A DNA stretch of 64,000 bases from Mallotus nudiflorus. Taxonomy: Eukaryota; Streptophyta; Magnoliopsida; Malpighiales; Euphorbiaceae. Location of the stretch: positions 8,445,501 to 8,509,500 of the forward strand of contig CANTUR010000009.1 in assembly GCA_947683625.1 (NCBI GenBank), in the 5' to 3' direction. This document shows positions 47,800 to 59,158 of this stretch, one piece after another. A program made the translations under genes and the position numbers. Under the pieces are notes generated by a model, which worked only from the letters and a program-made list of their open reading frames with translations, was not told where the DNA came from and ran no database searches. The number at the start of each line of letters is the position of its first letter. Within the stretch, counting starts at the first letter, position 1.

Positions 47800-48075
47800 C
47801 ATTGCATGTCTCCTATCATTGCATGTCTTCCTTCATGATTGTTGTCTCCCATTATTGCATGTCTTCCTTCATGATTGTTGTCTCCCATCATTGCATATTC
47901 TTGCCATGATCGCATATTCTTGGCATGATTGCATATTCTTGACATGATTGCATATTCTTATAATAATTGCTTGTTCTTGCCATGATTGCATATTCCACCA
48001 TAATTGCATATTCTTGCCATGATTGCATATTCCATCATGATTGCATATTCTTGCAATGATTGCATATTACACCAC
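47800..48075. repeat. Expanded ~20-bp minisatellite in Athila-2 5' LTR
   Basis: More than ten units of CATGATTGCATATTCTTGC and CATTGCATGTCTCCYAT types, versus about five to six in the 3' LTR. In the 5' copy a TTCATGATTGTTGTCTCCCAT unit is also duplicated (47830-47885). Confidence 0.8.
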
Positions 48076-48547
48076 CACCATTCTCTACAAATTTTAATTA
48101 AATAAAATTCATTTTAAAAGAAAGCCAAGCACATTACTAAATTCATAATAAATATATAAATAACTAAATTGTAACAAATTGTAACAATAAATACCATAAA
48201 CATGCATAAATCAACCTAAAAAACTGCTACACTAAAGACATAATCAAATACCCCCACACTTTGTTTCTTACTTTTCCTCAAGCAAGAAAATGACAACAAT
48301 ACATATCAATAACACGAATTCAGCACATTAATCAATTTAAACTTAACCGATAAATAAAATCTCTACTTAATATAAGATTTAAATTATAAAAACAAAACAA
48401 ACAACCTATAATCAAGAACATATATAAAAATTACCGAGTGGAAAGCAAACCCTTTTGTTGAATACAAAAATGTTCATAAATTAAGATACACAAAAAAAGA
48501 AAACAAGTTAGACAACTCTTTTATTAGAATTGCCTTTAATAATACAC

Positions 48548-48662
<115 letters not shown>

Positions 48663-48667
48663 TGAAT

Positions 48668-48927
48668 TTAATTACTTATGGATGTTCCAATCATCAGAAT
48701 TCCCCCACCTTTTTCTTTTTTCTTCTATTTAGTTTACTTGATATTTAGATTAGTTTCTTATGGTTATTTGACAATTATCAGTACGTATTTTGACTAAATT
48801 GCTTGTGGATGTTCCAATCAATCATTAGAATTCCCCCACCTTTTTCTCTTTTCTTCTATTTAGTTTACTTGATATTTAGATTAGTTTCTTATGGTTATTT
48901 GACAATTATCAATATGTATTTTGACTA
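48668..48927. repeat. ~125-bp tandem duplication spanning the Athila-2/Athila-3 junction
   Basis: Copy 1 (about 48668-48793) and copy 2 (about 48794-48927) both read ACTTATGGATGTTCCAATCA, GAATTCCCCCACC, TTCTATTTAGTTTACTTGAT and GACAATTATCA. Each copy contains the junction between Athila-2 LTR (left part) and Athila-3 LTR (right part), so the duplication came after the two were joined. Confidence 0.85.
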
Positions 48928-49581
48928 ATTCCTTGCTTAATAGAATTGCAAGGATGAATTAATCTATGAACTACATTTTCATCTTTTATAATGTATGAAT
49001 GATTTGATTTTAATTGTGCTATATGTGCTTGATCACCATATATGATGTATTAATCAAATGTTCACAATGAGAGTTGGGGCATTTTGTTGGAAATGCAATT
49101 GAATTCACTAAAAGGATATGAGAGTACTTGGAGACAAGAAATTCACTTTAAGGGGTCAAAGAATTGGCATGAAACTTTATGGTTTTTTTATCTCTACAAT
49201 GACATGAGAGTGCTTGTAGACTCTGGATGGAAATGCCCTTAGTTGACAACAAGAGTTTTTCTTAAGGATTTTAGGTCATATTCTCTAATCATTGCATCTG
49301 TTTATTAATTATCATAGTTCTTGATTAATTTTGAATTGTAATTTTAATGAATATTAATTGAATTTCTTATTAGTACATTTAGATTAATTAGATTAATTTA
49401 TAATTATTAGTAATTTTATGATAGTTAGACTATTCAATGTCTTTTAGCATAATATTTTACCTATCCATCTAAGTATTTATTCGGTTAGTACAAAATTACT
49501 CTAAATTCTGAAGTGTTCGACACCCTTAGTGGCTTTATACTTAAACTTAGAGACTAGGGTAATACTATTTAACCCATATCA
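48842..49581 (+). repeat. Athila-3 5' LTR (truncated)
   Basis: Matches 53370-54115 of the complete 3' LTR and ends AACCCATATCA at 49581, six bases before the primer site. The first ~540 bp of the LTR are missing at the junction with Athila-2. Confidence 0.87.
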
Positions 49582-49586
49582 AATTT

Positions 49587-49604
49587 TGGTACTGTTGCCG
49601 AGGA
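49587..49604 (+). other. Athila-3 primer-binding site (tRNA-Asp type)
   Basis: TGGTACTGTTGCCGAGGA, close to the Athila consensus TGGCGCCGTTGCCGGGGA. Confidence 0.87.
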
Positions 49605-49713
49605 ATTCGTTTAGTAATTTTTGTTAACATAGGGTAGACAAAAGTTGTTATTGGCCTTAATTTTATATTTATTTTTTATAGTTTAGTAATTATTAATTTG
49701 CAATTGTTTGATT

Positions 49714-50135
49714 ATGATTTCACCTTCTATGATGCTTACTAGAAGTGTTAGTGATAATAATTTATACTTTAATCCTGAAATTAAATTAACTTTATGTGTT
49801 TTATGTAGGGAATAAAATTGGAGAAGAGTGAACTGATAGAATTTTAATGAAATGGCTAAACCGGAGAGATGAACATTAGCCAAGCATCATTCAAATGGTG
49901 TAAAATAATAAGTTTCGAGGTTTACAAGGAGAGGATCCTTATGCCCTTATATTGACTTTCCTCAATGTGTGCACAACTTTCAAAATTAATGGTTTGATGA
50001 ATGATGTAATAAGGTGTAGGTTTTTCCCATTTTTAGTTAAGGAGAAGGAACAATTTTGGCTTGCTAATTTGCCTAAAGAATAAATCATAACATGGAACCA
50101 ATTGAAGCAAGCATTTCTCCATTTCAAGGTTGTAA
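49714..50135 (+). pseudogene. gag: Athila-3 gag, truncated
   Basis: ATG at 49714 starts MISPSMMLTRSVSDNNLYFN, PEIKLTLCVLCRE, then a TAA. The conserved capsid block follows with QGEDPYALILTFLNVCTTFK, INGLMNDVIRCRFFPFLVKE, FWLANLPKE, TAA, IITWNQLKQAF. At about 50135 the gag frame passes straight into the integrase C-terminal tail. The second half of gag, protease, RT, RNase H and most of integrase are missing, so this element could move only with outside help, if at all. Confidence 0.8.
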
Positions 50136-50330
50136 AGGTTCATCCTTATGGAGCAATTGAAATTGTTAATGTTAAGGGGGGAAATCTTCAAGGTTAATGG
50201 CTATCATCTTAAGCCATATTTGATCGGTGAAGCAATTGTTCAAGTAAGGTCAATCTCTCTCTCTTTACACATTAATTTGGCAAAGGTAAGGTCAAGCTAT
50301 AGACCATTAAATTTAGCAAGGTAGTATTTA
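50136..50330 (+). pseudogene. pol: Athila-3 integrase C-terminal tail fused to gag
   Basis: FKVVKVHPYGAIEIVNVKGG, then after a frameshift FKVNGYHLKPYLIGEAIVQV, the end of Athila integrase (family form VFPYGAVEV...FKVNGQRLKHY). About 4 kb expected between gag and this point are missing. Confidence 0.75.
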
Positions 50331-51197
50331 CACATTTTCTTTATTTTGGTATTTTATTTCATTTTATTATCTTTGGATTTATTTGAACCACATTTTATTA
50401 TTAGTAGAATTTTTAGTTTCATTAGTATTTATTTTATTATAATCCTTTAAATTTATGTTAACCCTTTCTTCCATATATTCTTTTATAAATTAGTTTTTCT
50501 TTAATGTTTTATAGTTTATTTGCATATGTTTTTATTTTATACACATTTTATTTTAATCAAACAATATAAAAACATAAAATTGAATTTGGTTAATCAAATA
50601 TGAGTTGAATTATTGTCACTATGGCTTCGTGCCAAGTTGTCACCATAGTGCTGATTTGTTAGAGAGGCTAAAGTGTGGCAAGCCACCACACATTTACTAA
50701 CTCGCCCCTATGTGTATAGCTCTATGTCGAGTTTTTACCATAGTGTTGACTCATTATAGAGCCATCCGGTGTCGAGTCGTGCCTTCTTGTAACTTTTTTC
50801 CATTTTTAAATTTTTATTTTTGGTATTCTGTATACTTTGTTTTTATATTTTTAATGTATTTACTTTATTTTTTTATCACCTTTTCAATTTATTATCTTTT
50901 TTCTTCTTATTATCATAACTCTTAAAAATATATGACTTAAAATGATAAGTCATGCACCTTCTCAATAAAGGTCATGACCTGTTAACCTTTCCCTACACCC
51001 TTGTCTATATAACTACTCAAAACTTCTCACACTCCACCTCTATACATCCCATACATTTGTTATTCCCTTATCCACTTATCTTCTTTTCTTCTCCTTATTT
51101 TCTTTTTCTTTATTTTTCTACTTAGTTTTCTTTTCTTCTCTACCTTTCCACCCCAACCAACTCTTCTCCATTTTCTATTAATCATTTTCTTTTACAA
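50331..51197 (+). other. Athila-3 noncoding spacer
   Basis: AT-rich. About 50610-50790 holds two or three degenerate copies of GTGCCAAGTTGTCACCATAGTG / GTCGAGTTTTTACCATAGTG. Pyrimidine-rich near 51060-51190. No gene recognised. Confidence 0.55.
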
Positions 51198-51608
51198 ATG
51201 GATAAGACTGAGGATTCTACATCAAAAAGGACTTAAGAAGAACAAGAGGACAAGGATTTGGCACTTACATACAAATTCCCATTCTTTCATAAGAAGGTGG
51301 TGGATTTACAACTTTTAAGTTTAGGGAAATCATTAGTTCAAGCTTTCATAAGCGGTGAAGTAGTGGATGCATCTTTTCAATTAATTTTGGTAAGGTCTCG
51401 ATCCTGTTGGAGAGGTTTTCAATGTCCTCCTCAAGTAGAGGACACACAAGAAGAAGAGGAAGATATTAGGATTGAGCATTCTCCAGAAGTGGTGCCCTAT
51501 GCTAATGTACCTCTTTTAGCTTTGCCTATGCAAGGTGGTATAAGTGGCTCTTCTAGTGGAGAGTCCCATATTTGGGAGCAAATATTGGAGAATCAAAAGG
51601 AGATGTAA
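51198..51608 (+). pseudogene. Athila-3 3' ORF fragment
   Basis: ATG at 51198 (MDKTEDSTSKRT, TAA, EEQEDKD), then a 116-codon open stretch (51258-51608) with KFPFFHKKVVDLQLLSLGKS, FISGEVVDASFQLI and an acidic DTQEEEEDIRIEHS segment, ending IWEQILENQKEM and TAA. By position (between pol and the 3' LTR) and its FHKK...R.S opening it is a shortened relative of the Athila third ORF seen at 37357-38647. Only one early stop disrupts it. Function unknown. Confidence 0.5.
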
Positions 51609-52804
51609 TTTCAATTAAGTGGTATAGAGAATAGGAACCGAAAATTTAATCAATGCCAATGTAAGATAGAGTACAAGCTGAATCAATTTTTGCCCACTCT
51701 AGTTATACAATTGAGTCTCCTCTACCAACTCTTTCAGACAATTAGGGGAGTTTTCTTTACCTTTCTTTTTCATTTTGGAATCATATTAAGGACAATGTGC
51801 ATTTTGAAGTATGGGGGAGGGAGTAGTAGTAGTTATTTAATTATGTGTTCGATCATTTTTTTTGGCTTATGCTTTATTATTATATGTCATCCATGCTTTA
51901 TTTTGTATAATTTTATCTTCTACATACCGTTAAATAGTTAACTTTTCAAGTTCATTTCAATTGTTATATTAGTAATTATCTTCTTATCCTTAAATGGTAG
52001 AATTTTAAAGTTTCATTTAGCATAAATTTTAAGTTTTTTTAATCGTTTGTTATTATTTTCAAATCTACAGAATGTCTAGTCAACTTTCTAATTATGCTTA
52101 AACTAGGATGGTAAGGAAACTATAGCCATAATATGAGTAAGTAACTTTTCAATAATGGATGAGGACATAGAATAAAATTAAAGTTTGAAAAAAAAAAAAA
52201 CACACACACACACACACATATATATAACAAAAAGAAAAAGAAATTTATGTTTGTTGATGTGATGCATTTCGAGTAAGTTGTGAGTAAGTGAGTATGCTCC
52301 TCGATTACATTCATTTGGAAAGAATGTATGATGTTACAAGTTAATGCATTTCATGTAAGTTGTATGTAAGTGAGTATGCTCCTTAATTACATTCATTCAA
52401 AAAGAATGCATCTACTAAAAAAAAGGAAGAAAAAAATGTGTCTAAAAACTCCATGAGAATTGTTAGTTACTGCGTGTGCTTAATCCTTGTCCCATGGCTA
52501 CTTTAGTTCTAAAAAATCCTAAGTTTGATAAATGAAAATTATGGTTAGATAGATTGGTTAGCACTTTGACTTTATATTCTTTGATTTTATTCTTACTAAT
52601 TTATGATAAATTGATAAACTTATTAATTATGCTATGAAGCTTTTTTCCTTTATCATTATTGAGCATTGGAAGTTTACTTATTAACAATCTTTTTCTTAAC
52701 TTTTTTTTATGATTAAGATGACTTATTGAGATAACTACATTATTTGGAGAAGATAAAGATTTTTGTATTTTCCCACTTAGATCTTTATTTTTTGCTTAAG
52801 GGAA
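51609..52804 (+). other. Athila-3 3' untranslated region
   Basis: Contains AAGGACAATGTGCATTTTGAAG then TATGGGGGAGGGAG (51789-51824), a polypurine-tract-like sequence well upstream of the real one, as in other Athila elements. An A12(CA)n(TA)n microsatellite lies at 52188-52226, and two ~65-bp direct repeats (TTCGAGTAAGTTGTGAGTAAGTGAGTATGCTCC type) at 52268-52330 and 52350-52412. Confidence 0.65.
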
Positions 52805-52829
52805 AGTAAGGTTTAAGTGTAGGGGAGTT
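52805..52829 (+). other. Athila-3 polypurine tract
   Basis: GGTTTAAGTGTAGGGGAGTT preceding TGTTATAATG, with CTTAAGGGAAAGTAAG upstream; the Athila pattern. Confidence 0.75.
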
Positions 52830-54115
52830 TGTTATAATGTAAAATAGCATAGTTCTTTAATGTGCTTATGCTTATTTTTTCTTATTTTTTTGCTTATGTT
52901 TGATTCATTATTGCATTATTATCTTTCATCTTTCTTGTTCTTACTTTAATTTTGTATTTTGTAGGTTCTTTTAATCTTAATCCATACATAGAAGTGCATT
53001 TGAATGCTTTGGAATGAAGAAGGGTTCAAGAAAGGCCAAGATAAGGATCAAGTAGAGTGTGCCAACTCATCCCTCACACCTTTTTAACATACCTTTTCAC
53101 ATTTACATCCATTTGGACGGCACAAATTTGGATGATAAGAAGCCTATAAATACATCAACTTGGCTCTATTTTAGGCATAAAAAACACATAATTGATGGAT
53201 TATAAAGTAATGAGAAATATTTAGTTTTATTTATTAGATTACATAGTGTGAAGGAATTCATACTTTTTCAAGGAGTCAAGAAAGATAATCAAGTAGGTTG
53301 TTCAATATCAAGTAACATTATAGAGGACAAGGGAGATTTCATCAACATAATCTCTATCTCTTTTTCTCTTTTCTTCTATTTAGTCTACTTGATATTTAGA
53401 TGAGTTTCTTATAGTTATTTGACAATTAAAAATATGTATCTTGACTAATTCCTTGTTTAATAGAATTGCAAGGATTAATTAATCTATGAACTACATTTTT
53501 ATCTTTTATAATGTATGAATATTTTGATTTCAATTGAGAGCTTAATTGTGCTATATATGCTTGATCACCATATATGATGTATTAATCAAATGTTCACAAT
53601 GAGAGTTAGGGCATTTTATTAGAAATGCAATTGAATTCACTTAAAGGTTAGGAAAGTACCTAGAGACAAGAAATCCACTTTGAGGGGTCAAAGAATTGGC
53701 ATAGAACTTCATGGTTTTTGTTTATATCTATAATGATACGAGAGTGTTTGTAGACTTTAGATGAAAATACCCTTAATTGACAATGAGAGTTACTTTTAAG
53801 GATTTTGAGTCAAATTTTCCAATTATTGCATATGTTTATTAATTTTCATAGTTATTCATTAATTCTGAATTGTAGGTTTAGTGAATATTAATTGAATTTC
53901 TTGTTAGTACTTTTAGATTAATTAGAGTAATTTATAATTCTTAGTAATTTTAGGATAGTTAAAACATTCAAAATCTTCTATTATAATATTTTGCCTACCC
54001 GTCTAAGTATCTATTCAGTTAATATAAAATTACTCAAAATTCCCAAGTGTTCAACACCCTTACTTGCTCTATACTTAGTCATAGAGACTAGGGCAATACA
54101 ATTTGACCCACATCA
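52830..54115 (+). repeat. Athila-3 3' LTR, complete
   Basis: 1286 bp from TGTTATAATG to GACCCACATCA. TATA box TATAAATA at 53145-53152. The right edge abuts Athila-4 reverse transcriptase. Confidence 0.87.
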
Positions 54116-54980
54116 GCCACATTAGAAGATTATCAGCTATACCATTAATGACCTTAAGGGAATTAGCCCCACTATATGTATCCATAGGATTCATATGGAT
54201 GAAAATGCGAAACCCTCAATTGAAAATTAAGGAAGATTGAATCCTAACATGAAAGAGGTGGTTAAGAAGGAGATTATGAAATTGCTTAATGTAGGGATTA
54301 TCTATCATATTTTGAACAATAATTGGGTTAGCCAAATCCATGTAGTCCCTAAAAAGGGTGGAATGACAGTAGTGAATAATCAAAATAATGAATCGATTCC
54401 TACTAGGACTATCATGGGTTGGCGCACTTGCATAGATTATCGAAAGTTGAGCAAGGAGATTAGGAAAGATCACTTTCCCTTACCCTTCATTGACCAACTT
54501 TTAGAGAGACTAGCAAATCATTCCTTTTTCTATTATTTAGATGGTTATTCAGTTTATTTTTTCAAATTCCCATTCACCCTACAACCAAGAAAAGACGAAA
54601 TTTACATGTCCCTATAGAACATATGTATATGGGAGAATGCCCTTCGGGTTGTATAATGCGCTCGCCACTTTTCAATGATGCATGATGTCTATATTCTTTG
54701 ATTTTGTTGAAGACATAATGGAGGTTTTTACGGATGATTTTTTTGTTTATGGCTTTTCATTTGATGCATGTCTAGATAACCTCTCTAAAGTGTTGCAATG
54801 ATGTGAGGCAATAATTTTTGGCTCAATTGGGAGAAATGTCACTTCATGGTAAAAAAAGAAGTGTTACTTTGACACATTGTGTCTAAAAATGGAATTTAGG
54901 TTGATAAAGCTAAAATTGAAGTAATTGGAAAACTTCCACTACCCACCTCTGTCAAAGGAATCAAAAGTTTCCTTAGGCAT
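54116..54980 (+). pseudogene. pol: Athila-4 reverse transcriptase, part 1
   Basis: Begins at the Athila-3 LTR edge with IISYTINDLKGISPTICIHR, then RLNPNMKEVVKKEIMKLLNV, SQIHVVPKKGGMTVVNNQNN, IMGWRTCIDYRKLSKEIRKD and HFPLPFIDQLLERLANHSF (54237-54617, 126 codons open). Downstream: GRMPFGLYNALATFQ, EVFTDDFFVYGFSFDACLDN (the Met of FMDD is Thr). TAG, TGA and frameshifts follow. It ends at 54980, split by the CACTA element, and resumes at 60967. The upstream gag-protease part and the LTRs of this copy are not in the window. Confidence 0.88.
54978..54980. repeat. CACTA target-site duplication CAT (left)
   Basis: 3-bp CAT repeated at 60967-60969; CACTA elements make 3-bp duplications. Confidence 0.85.
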
Positions 54981-54998
54981 CACTACAAGAAAAATAAA

Positions 54999-55295
54999 TT
55001 TTGGCAAGAGGAAATTTTGTCATTAAAAGAGCATTTCCCTTTGCTAAAAATAGGGACAAGAAAATTACTGTCATGAACCATCATTATAAGCTCCGTAGTT
55101 AAAAGTAAATAGTGACAGGAACAAGAACCCCATCATTAAAATAAATAATGATGGGATGATATCAAGTCACTATAGACTCTCAATAGTGATGCAGTTTCCC
55201 ATCATTGAAAGGTATTTTTCTTATTGTTAATAAACTAAAATAATGACGTCATTTCCCATCATTAAAAGATCTGTATTTTTTTCGTTAAAAATACT
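54999..55295. repeat. CACTA subterminal repeats, left end
   Basis: Repeated GTCATTAAAAGAGCATTTCCC, CCCATCATTAAAATAA, TTTCCCATCATTGAAAGG and TTTCCCATCATTAAAAGAT motifs in both orientations. Such clusters are the usual transposase-binding regions of CACTA elements. Confidence 0.7.
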
Positions 55296-55822
55296 ATAAT
55301 AATAACGAATTTTTTAACAATAATATAAAAATTGATTTATAAATACTAAACGAATAAATAATAGAATTAAAATTTATCACACTAATAATTTAGAACCATG
55401 CTAAATATATTAATTAAAACATAATAACAATATTAATTGTTAAAGTATTAAATAGAAGGAAATTCAAAAAATTGTTCGTAATCTAATTATATGTCAACAT
55501 CTTTAAAAAAAAAGTCCTAAAAAACTAATAATGTAACACTAGTTGTTCAAGGGCTTGTATATAGTTAAAGTCAATCCTATCTTCAACTGCCTACAAAACA
55601 ATAAAAAACATATATATCAGTAATACTAAATGATATAAATATATTAATATTAATAAAAGTACCTGTGTATTATAACAAATAGTTGTTTATAAAACAAAAT
55701 TTCATTCTTACCTTAATAGTAATAAAATTTTACATAGCAATGAAAAATCAAAACAAAACTAAAGAGAAAAAAGATAACTAAAATAATAGTCATTCTTATC
55801 TTAAAGCAAAATATAACTAAAA

Positions 55823-57171
55823 TTACAAGTATCCAACATTTAATGTGGAGGAATGGATGTGATCAAGGAAGAGTAAATCTTTTGCTCTTGCAGATGGTGT
55901 GATCAAAACCGGACGAAGCACAATGCGAGATTCCGGCAGTTTCTGAAAAATAAGTTAAATCATACAATAGCAGTTCCTTTTGTTTAAACAAATTCTAAAT
56001 TACATCTTCTTTCAGAAAAACAACAAATTACATTGTTGTTTGCAGAATTTAATCTCTATGAGTGAACTGATATTTGCATTAGTAACATGTTGTCTGACAA
56101 AGTTTAAATAGTCCTACAATTTTACTTTACATTTAAGACAAGTTATTTACTATTCTAATATATTGAAAAAAGATTATAAGCCAAGCAGAATCCCATGTAG
56201 TGACAAAAACCAAGCCATAAAAGTAAAGTTCTACTTTGTATAACTGATCTAGAATGAAAGTGATACTTACCCTCAATTTTAATGGCAACCACCCACTGCC
56301 ACTGTCTACACTAGTGAAATTGTGACCTTTAACATAAATAGAAAATAAATTATTTGAGTTGTTAGCAACTTCAAAATTGCCAAAGAATAACAAAAAAAAA
56401 TAAAAAATTGAAGTCCAGAAATTTGAAAAATTTCTTTGAAAAAAAAGACCATAGTTACCTTGGACGAAGGACCCAAACAAATTTCAATAATAGATTCAAG
56501 GTCAGCACCTGAGTGAATAATAGACAACATATATATTGATAAAAGTAAATGAGACCCATAAAGAGGCATGCTCATATGTAATGTACAAACGGATTAAATT
56601 GAAAAAATGAGAACGTTCAAAATGAATGACGAATTCATGATAAAGGAAACTAGTGTCTATGATAAGGAAATTACTGGTTTGATAAAAAAATTCACTAGAT
56701 TTTTAATGTAGATATCATTGCAAATATTTTGTTCAAATAGAAAAGAGAATTCGTGAATATATGACTTCTATAAAAGAAATCACTACGTCACTCCTCATTT
56801 TCAAATCTTTCGTTTCTCAGCAAACTATCTAAACATATAAACATTAAAGGAAGTAGTTTTAGCACATATAACGAAACCAATCAACTCTAATGACAAGGGA
56901 GTTGTGACAGAAAGAGAGGGCATACTAGAATTGCACTTCAGTCTAAATAATGAGAAAACTGAACCCTTTATAATCTATAGGATACCTTAATTGTCCTCAA
57001 GTACATTGGAAGGTCACGTATAAGACCTTCTTTTGCACCAGTGTTAAAATGAGGCTTTGCCACAGTGCGACAGTCATAACTTGCAAGCTTTTCTTTTGTC
57101 AGACCATTTGCCTTTAATGTTTGCCAATAAACATCAGTTCTAAAGCCATATCTTACATAATTTAACAGTTC
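55823..57171 (-). pseudogene. Captured GWD/PWD (glucan, water dikinase) gene fragment
   Basis: GWD and PWD phosphorylate starch glucans in plastids. Four minus-strand pieces resemble consecutive parts of the C-terminal half, in gene order. A: 57171-56986, 62 open codons, LLNYVRYGFRTDVYWQTLKA, NGLTKEKLASYD, AKEGLIRDLPMYLRTIK, acceptor TTTTAATAG and donor GTATCC. B: 56530-56459, IIHSGADLESIIEICLGPSS then K, donor GTAACT. C: 56326-56271, GHNFTSVDSGSGWLPLKLR, donor GTAAGT, acceptor one base out of phase. D: 55942-55823, LPESRIVLRPVLITPS, ARAKDLLFLD, acceptor TTATTTTTCAG, ending in TAA. The HSGADLES and RAKDLLFLD motifs are diagnostic of the family; KEGLIRDL.MYL and GPSSKGH favour PWD (GWD3) over GWD1. 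The ATP-binding histidine domains are absent. Intron positions imply capture of genomic DNA, not cDNA. Confidence 0.72.
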
Positions 57172-58690
57172 CTATTAAAACAGAACAAATGAAGGATTGC
57201 ACTTCAAAATCACATCAAATCAATGATTACAAATTTAAGGTAGTCAAAACTAAGGATTCATTATAAAACATGCAAAAGAATCACCAGTGTCGTCATACTG
57301 TGCATGAGTTGGTGAAAGCCCTACTTCTAGGATAGAATATCCAAATTAACTACAAATGTAGGAAAAAAGAGTTAAGAGCTTATGGCTAAAATCAAATTGC
57401 AAAAAGATCTTTTAGCCTGCACTCCTTCATATATGAGTTTCTTCTACATGTCCTGCTTATATTTTTCTTCTACAGCTAGCCATTCCTTGGCTTTCAAATC
57501 AAATAGAAGACTTATAATCCAGCTAGATATGATTGACTAAAAAGCTATTCCTCTACTTGTTTCATCCATATCTTGTGAAAAATGTTTATTTATATTTAGC
57601 ATTGCCTGAAATGAGGTCAATGTAAATTTTGATTTTTTCTTCCACGTGACAGCACTCATATATAAGGTCGATAAACAAAAAGTAATTAGGCTGTTGGTTA
57701 ACAACAACGACAATCGCTTAGCTATCAAGCCAAATAAAGATGCATTGCAACATCAAATACTGCATTCTCAACTCCTGCCCTTACGTTCAAGTACAAAAAA
57801 GTTCAATTAGTACTAGGAAGTAAAAATTCCTGAAACCCACAAAGGTGAGAATAAAAGTAAAAAACAATAATAGGGATGGCCATCTTCACTTACATGTACA
57901 AATTGTTCTACTATAGAAATTAGAAAGTAGGTACAGTATATTAAGGCTTATCGGATCCCACTCAAAATTAAGTCATGAATGTTCTCTTTTTTATTTTTAA
58001 CAAAAAGGTTATCAATATATAGAAAATTTGTCCCTGCTACATCTATAGCAAGAACAAGAAATGACAGACTAATCCAATCTTCAATTGCCTCAGAATGTCA
58101 TATTTTACTACTGCTCACTTCCTAAATCAATTTCCACCTCTGCGGCAATCCATACCATGGTTCAAACCCATCATTCTTTGAGATTCTTAAATTCATATCT
58201 ATGCACTATATGCACCTAATTGACTTTGGAAATCTCAAATAACATTGGCATAGCATAACAACAATGCATGTTTCAGCCAATAAACATACCCAATAAGTGA
58301 ATGCTAACTTGCAAAAGGAGTTATTTACAACAAAGATTCCCTTCTTTACCTCCAAAAAACGAAAGTAACTACTTGCATGATCCAATCCCAATAATCCAAT
58401 AACAAATTAATATTGGTTATGGATAGAATAGAAAAGGAAAACTATTATAGACAGTTTGTGGTTAAGCATTAGTGATTAAAATAGCTAGCTCATCACCAAC
58501 TCCAATTACAAATCAATAGCAAGTGTAGTCAACATAGATCATATTCAAATTTCCCAAACATTTAAAGAAAATAAAATACATTTGAAAGTATCAAGTACAG
58601 GTTATAGGTGAAACCATATCTAGGAAAAAATAAGAAGCAATGCTTCACTCTCCAACTATAAGGTAAATAAAAATAGAGAAAAAATATCAA
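57172..58690. other. CACTA interior without recognised genes
   Basis: AT-rich, intron-like. A minus-strand segment near 57420-57530 (SSIXFDLKAKEWLAVEEKYK-type, frame broken) may be another captured exon, but I cannot assign it. Confidence 0.4.
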
Positions 58691-58693
58691 GAC

Positions 58694-58712
58694 AATATAA
58701 ATAAATAAATAA

Positions 58713-58780
<68 letters not shown>

Positions 58781-58793
58781 TTATTTATTTATC
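58694..58793. repeat. AT-rich perfect-type palindrome (AAAT)n(AT)n(TTTA)n
   Basis: Five AAAT units, a ~60-bp (AT)n core, then five TTTA/ATTT units, together forming a large inverted repeat able to fold into a long hairpin or cruciform. Confidence 0.85.
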
Positions 58794-58837
58794 AACAAAG
58801 TAACATTCCAATAATACTATTAGGATAAAAAATAACT

Positions 58838-59096
58838 TGCTTATCTTCCATGATTACCAAATCAAATGCTCCAACAAATCCTACAGAAATAAAGAAAAAA
58901 AATTCCAAGCCTTCATTCAATTCATCTACCTTAATTCATAACCATTAACCATTATTATTAACAACTGAGAAATAATCTAACCTCTCATTTCATTAAAGAA
59001 AGCGAACAAATCATCTAGAGGCAATGAATGTTCACATCTGGACTGTTAGTATGTGTAGCCACTATCTTACTATTCTGTGGCATTTCCCTAATTCTG

Positions 59097-59158
<62 letters not shown>

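Noticed and set aside
36075..48075. ~20-bp repeats as a possible CRISPR array
   Set aside because: Units are directly adjacent without unique spacers, lie in plant LTRs, and no cas genes exist.
50600..50800. Repeats with GTCACCATAGTG as a possible regulatory array
   Set aside because: Only two or three weak copies; too little to claim a function.
57537..57728. 63-codon minus-strand frame as another dikinase exon
   Set aside because: No match to remembered GWD/PWD motifs and no good splice sites in frame.
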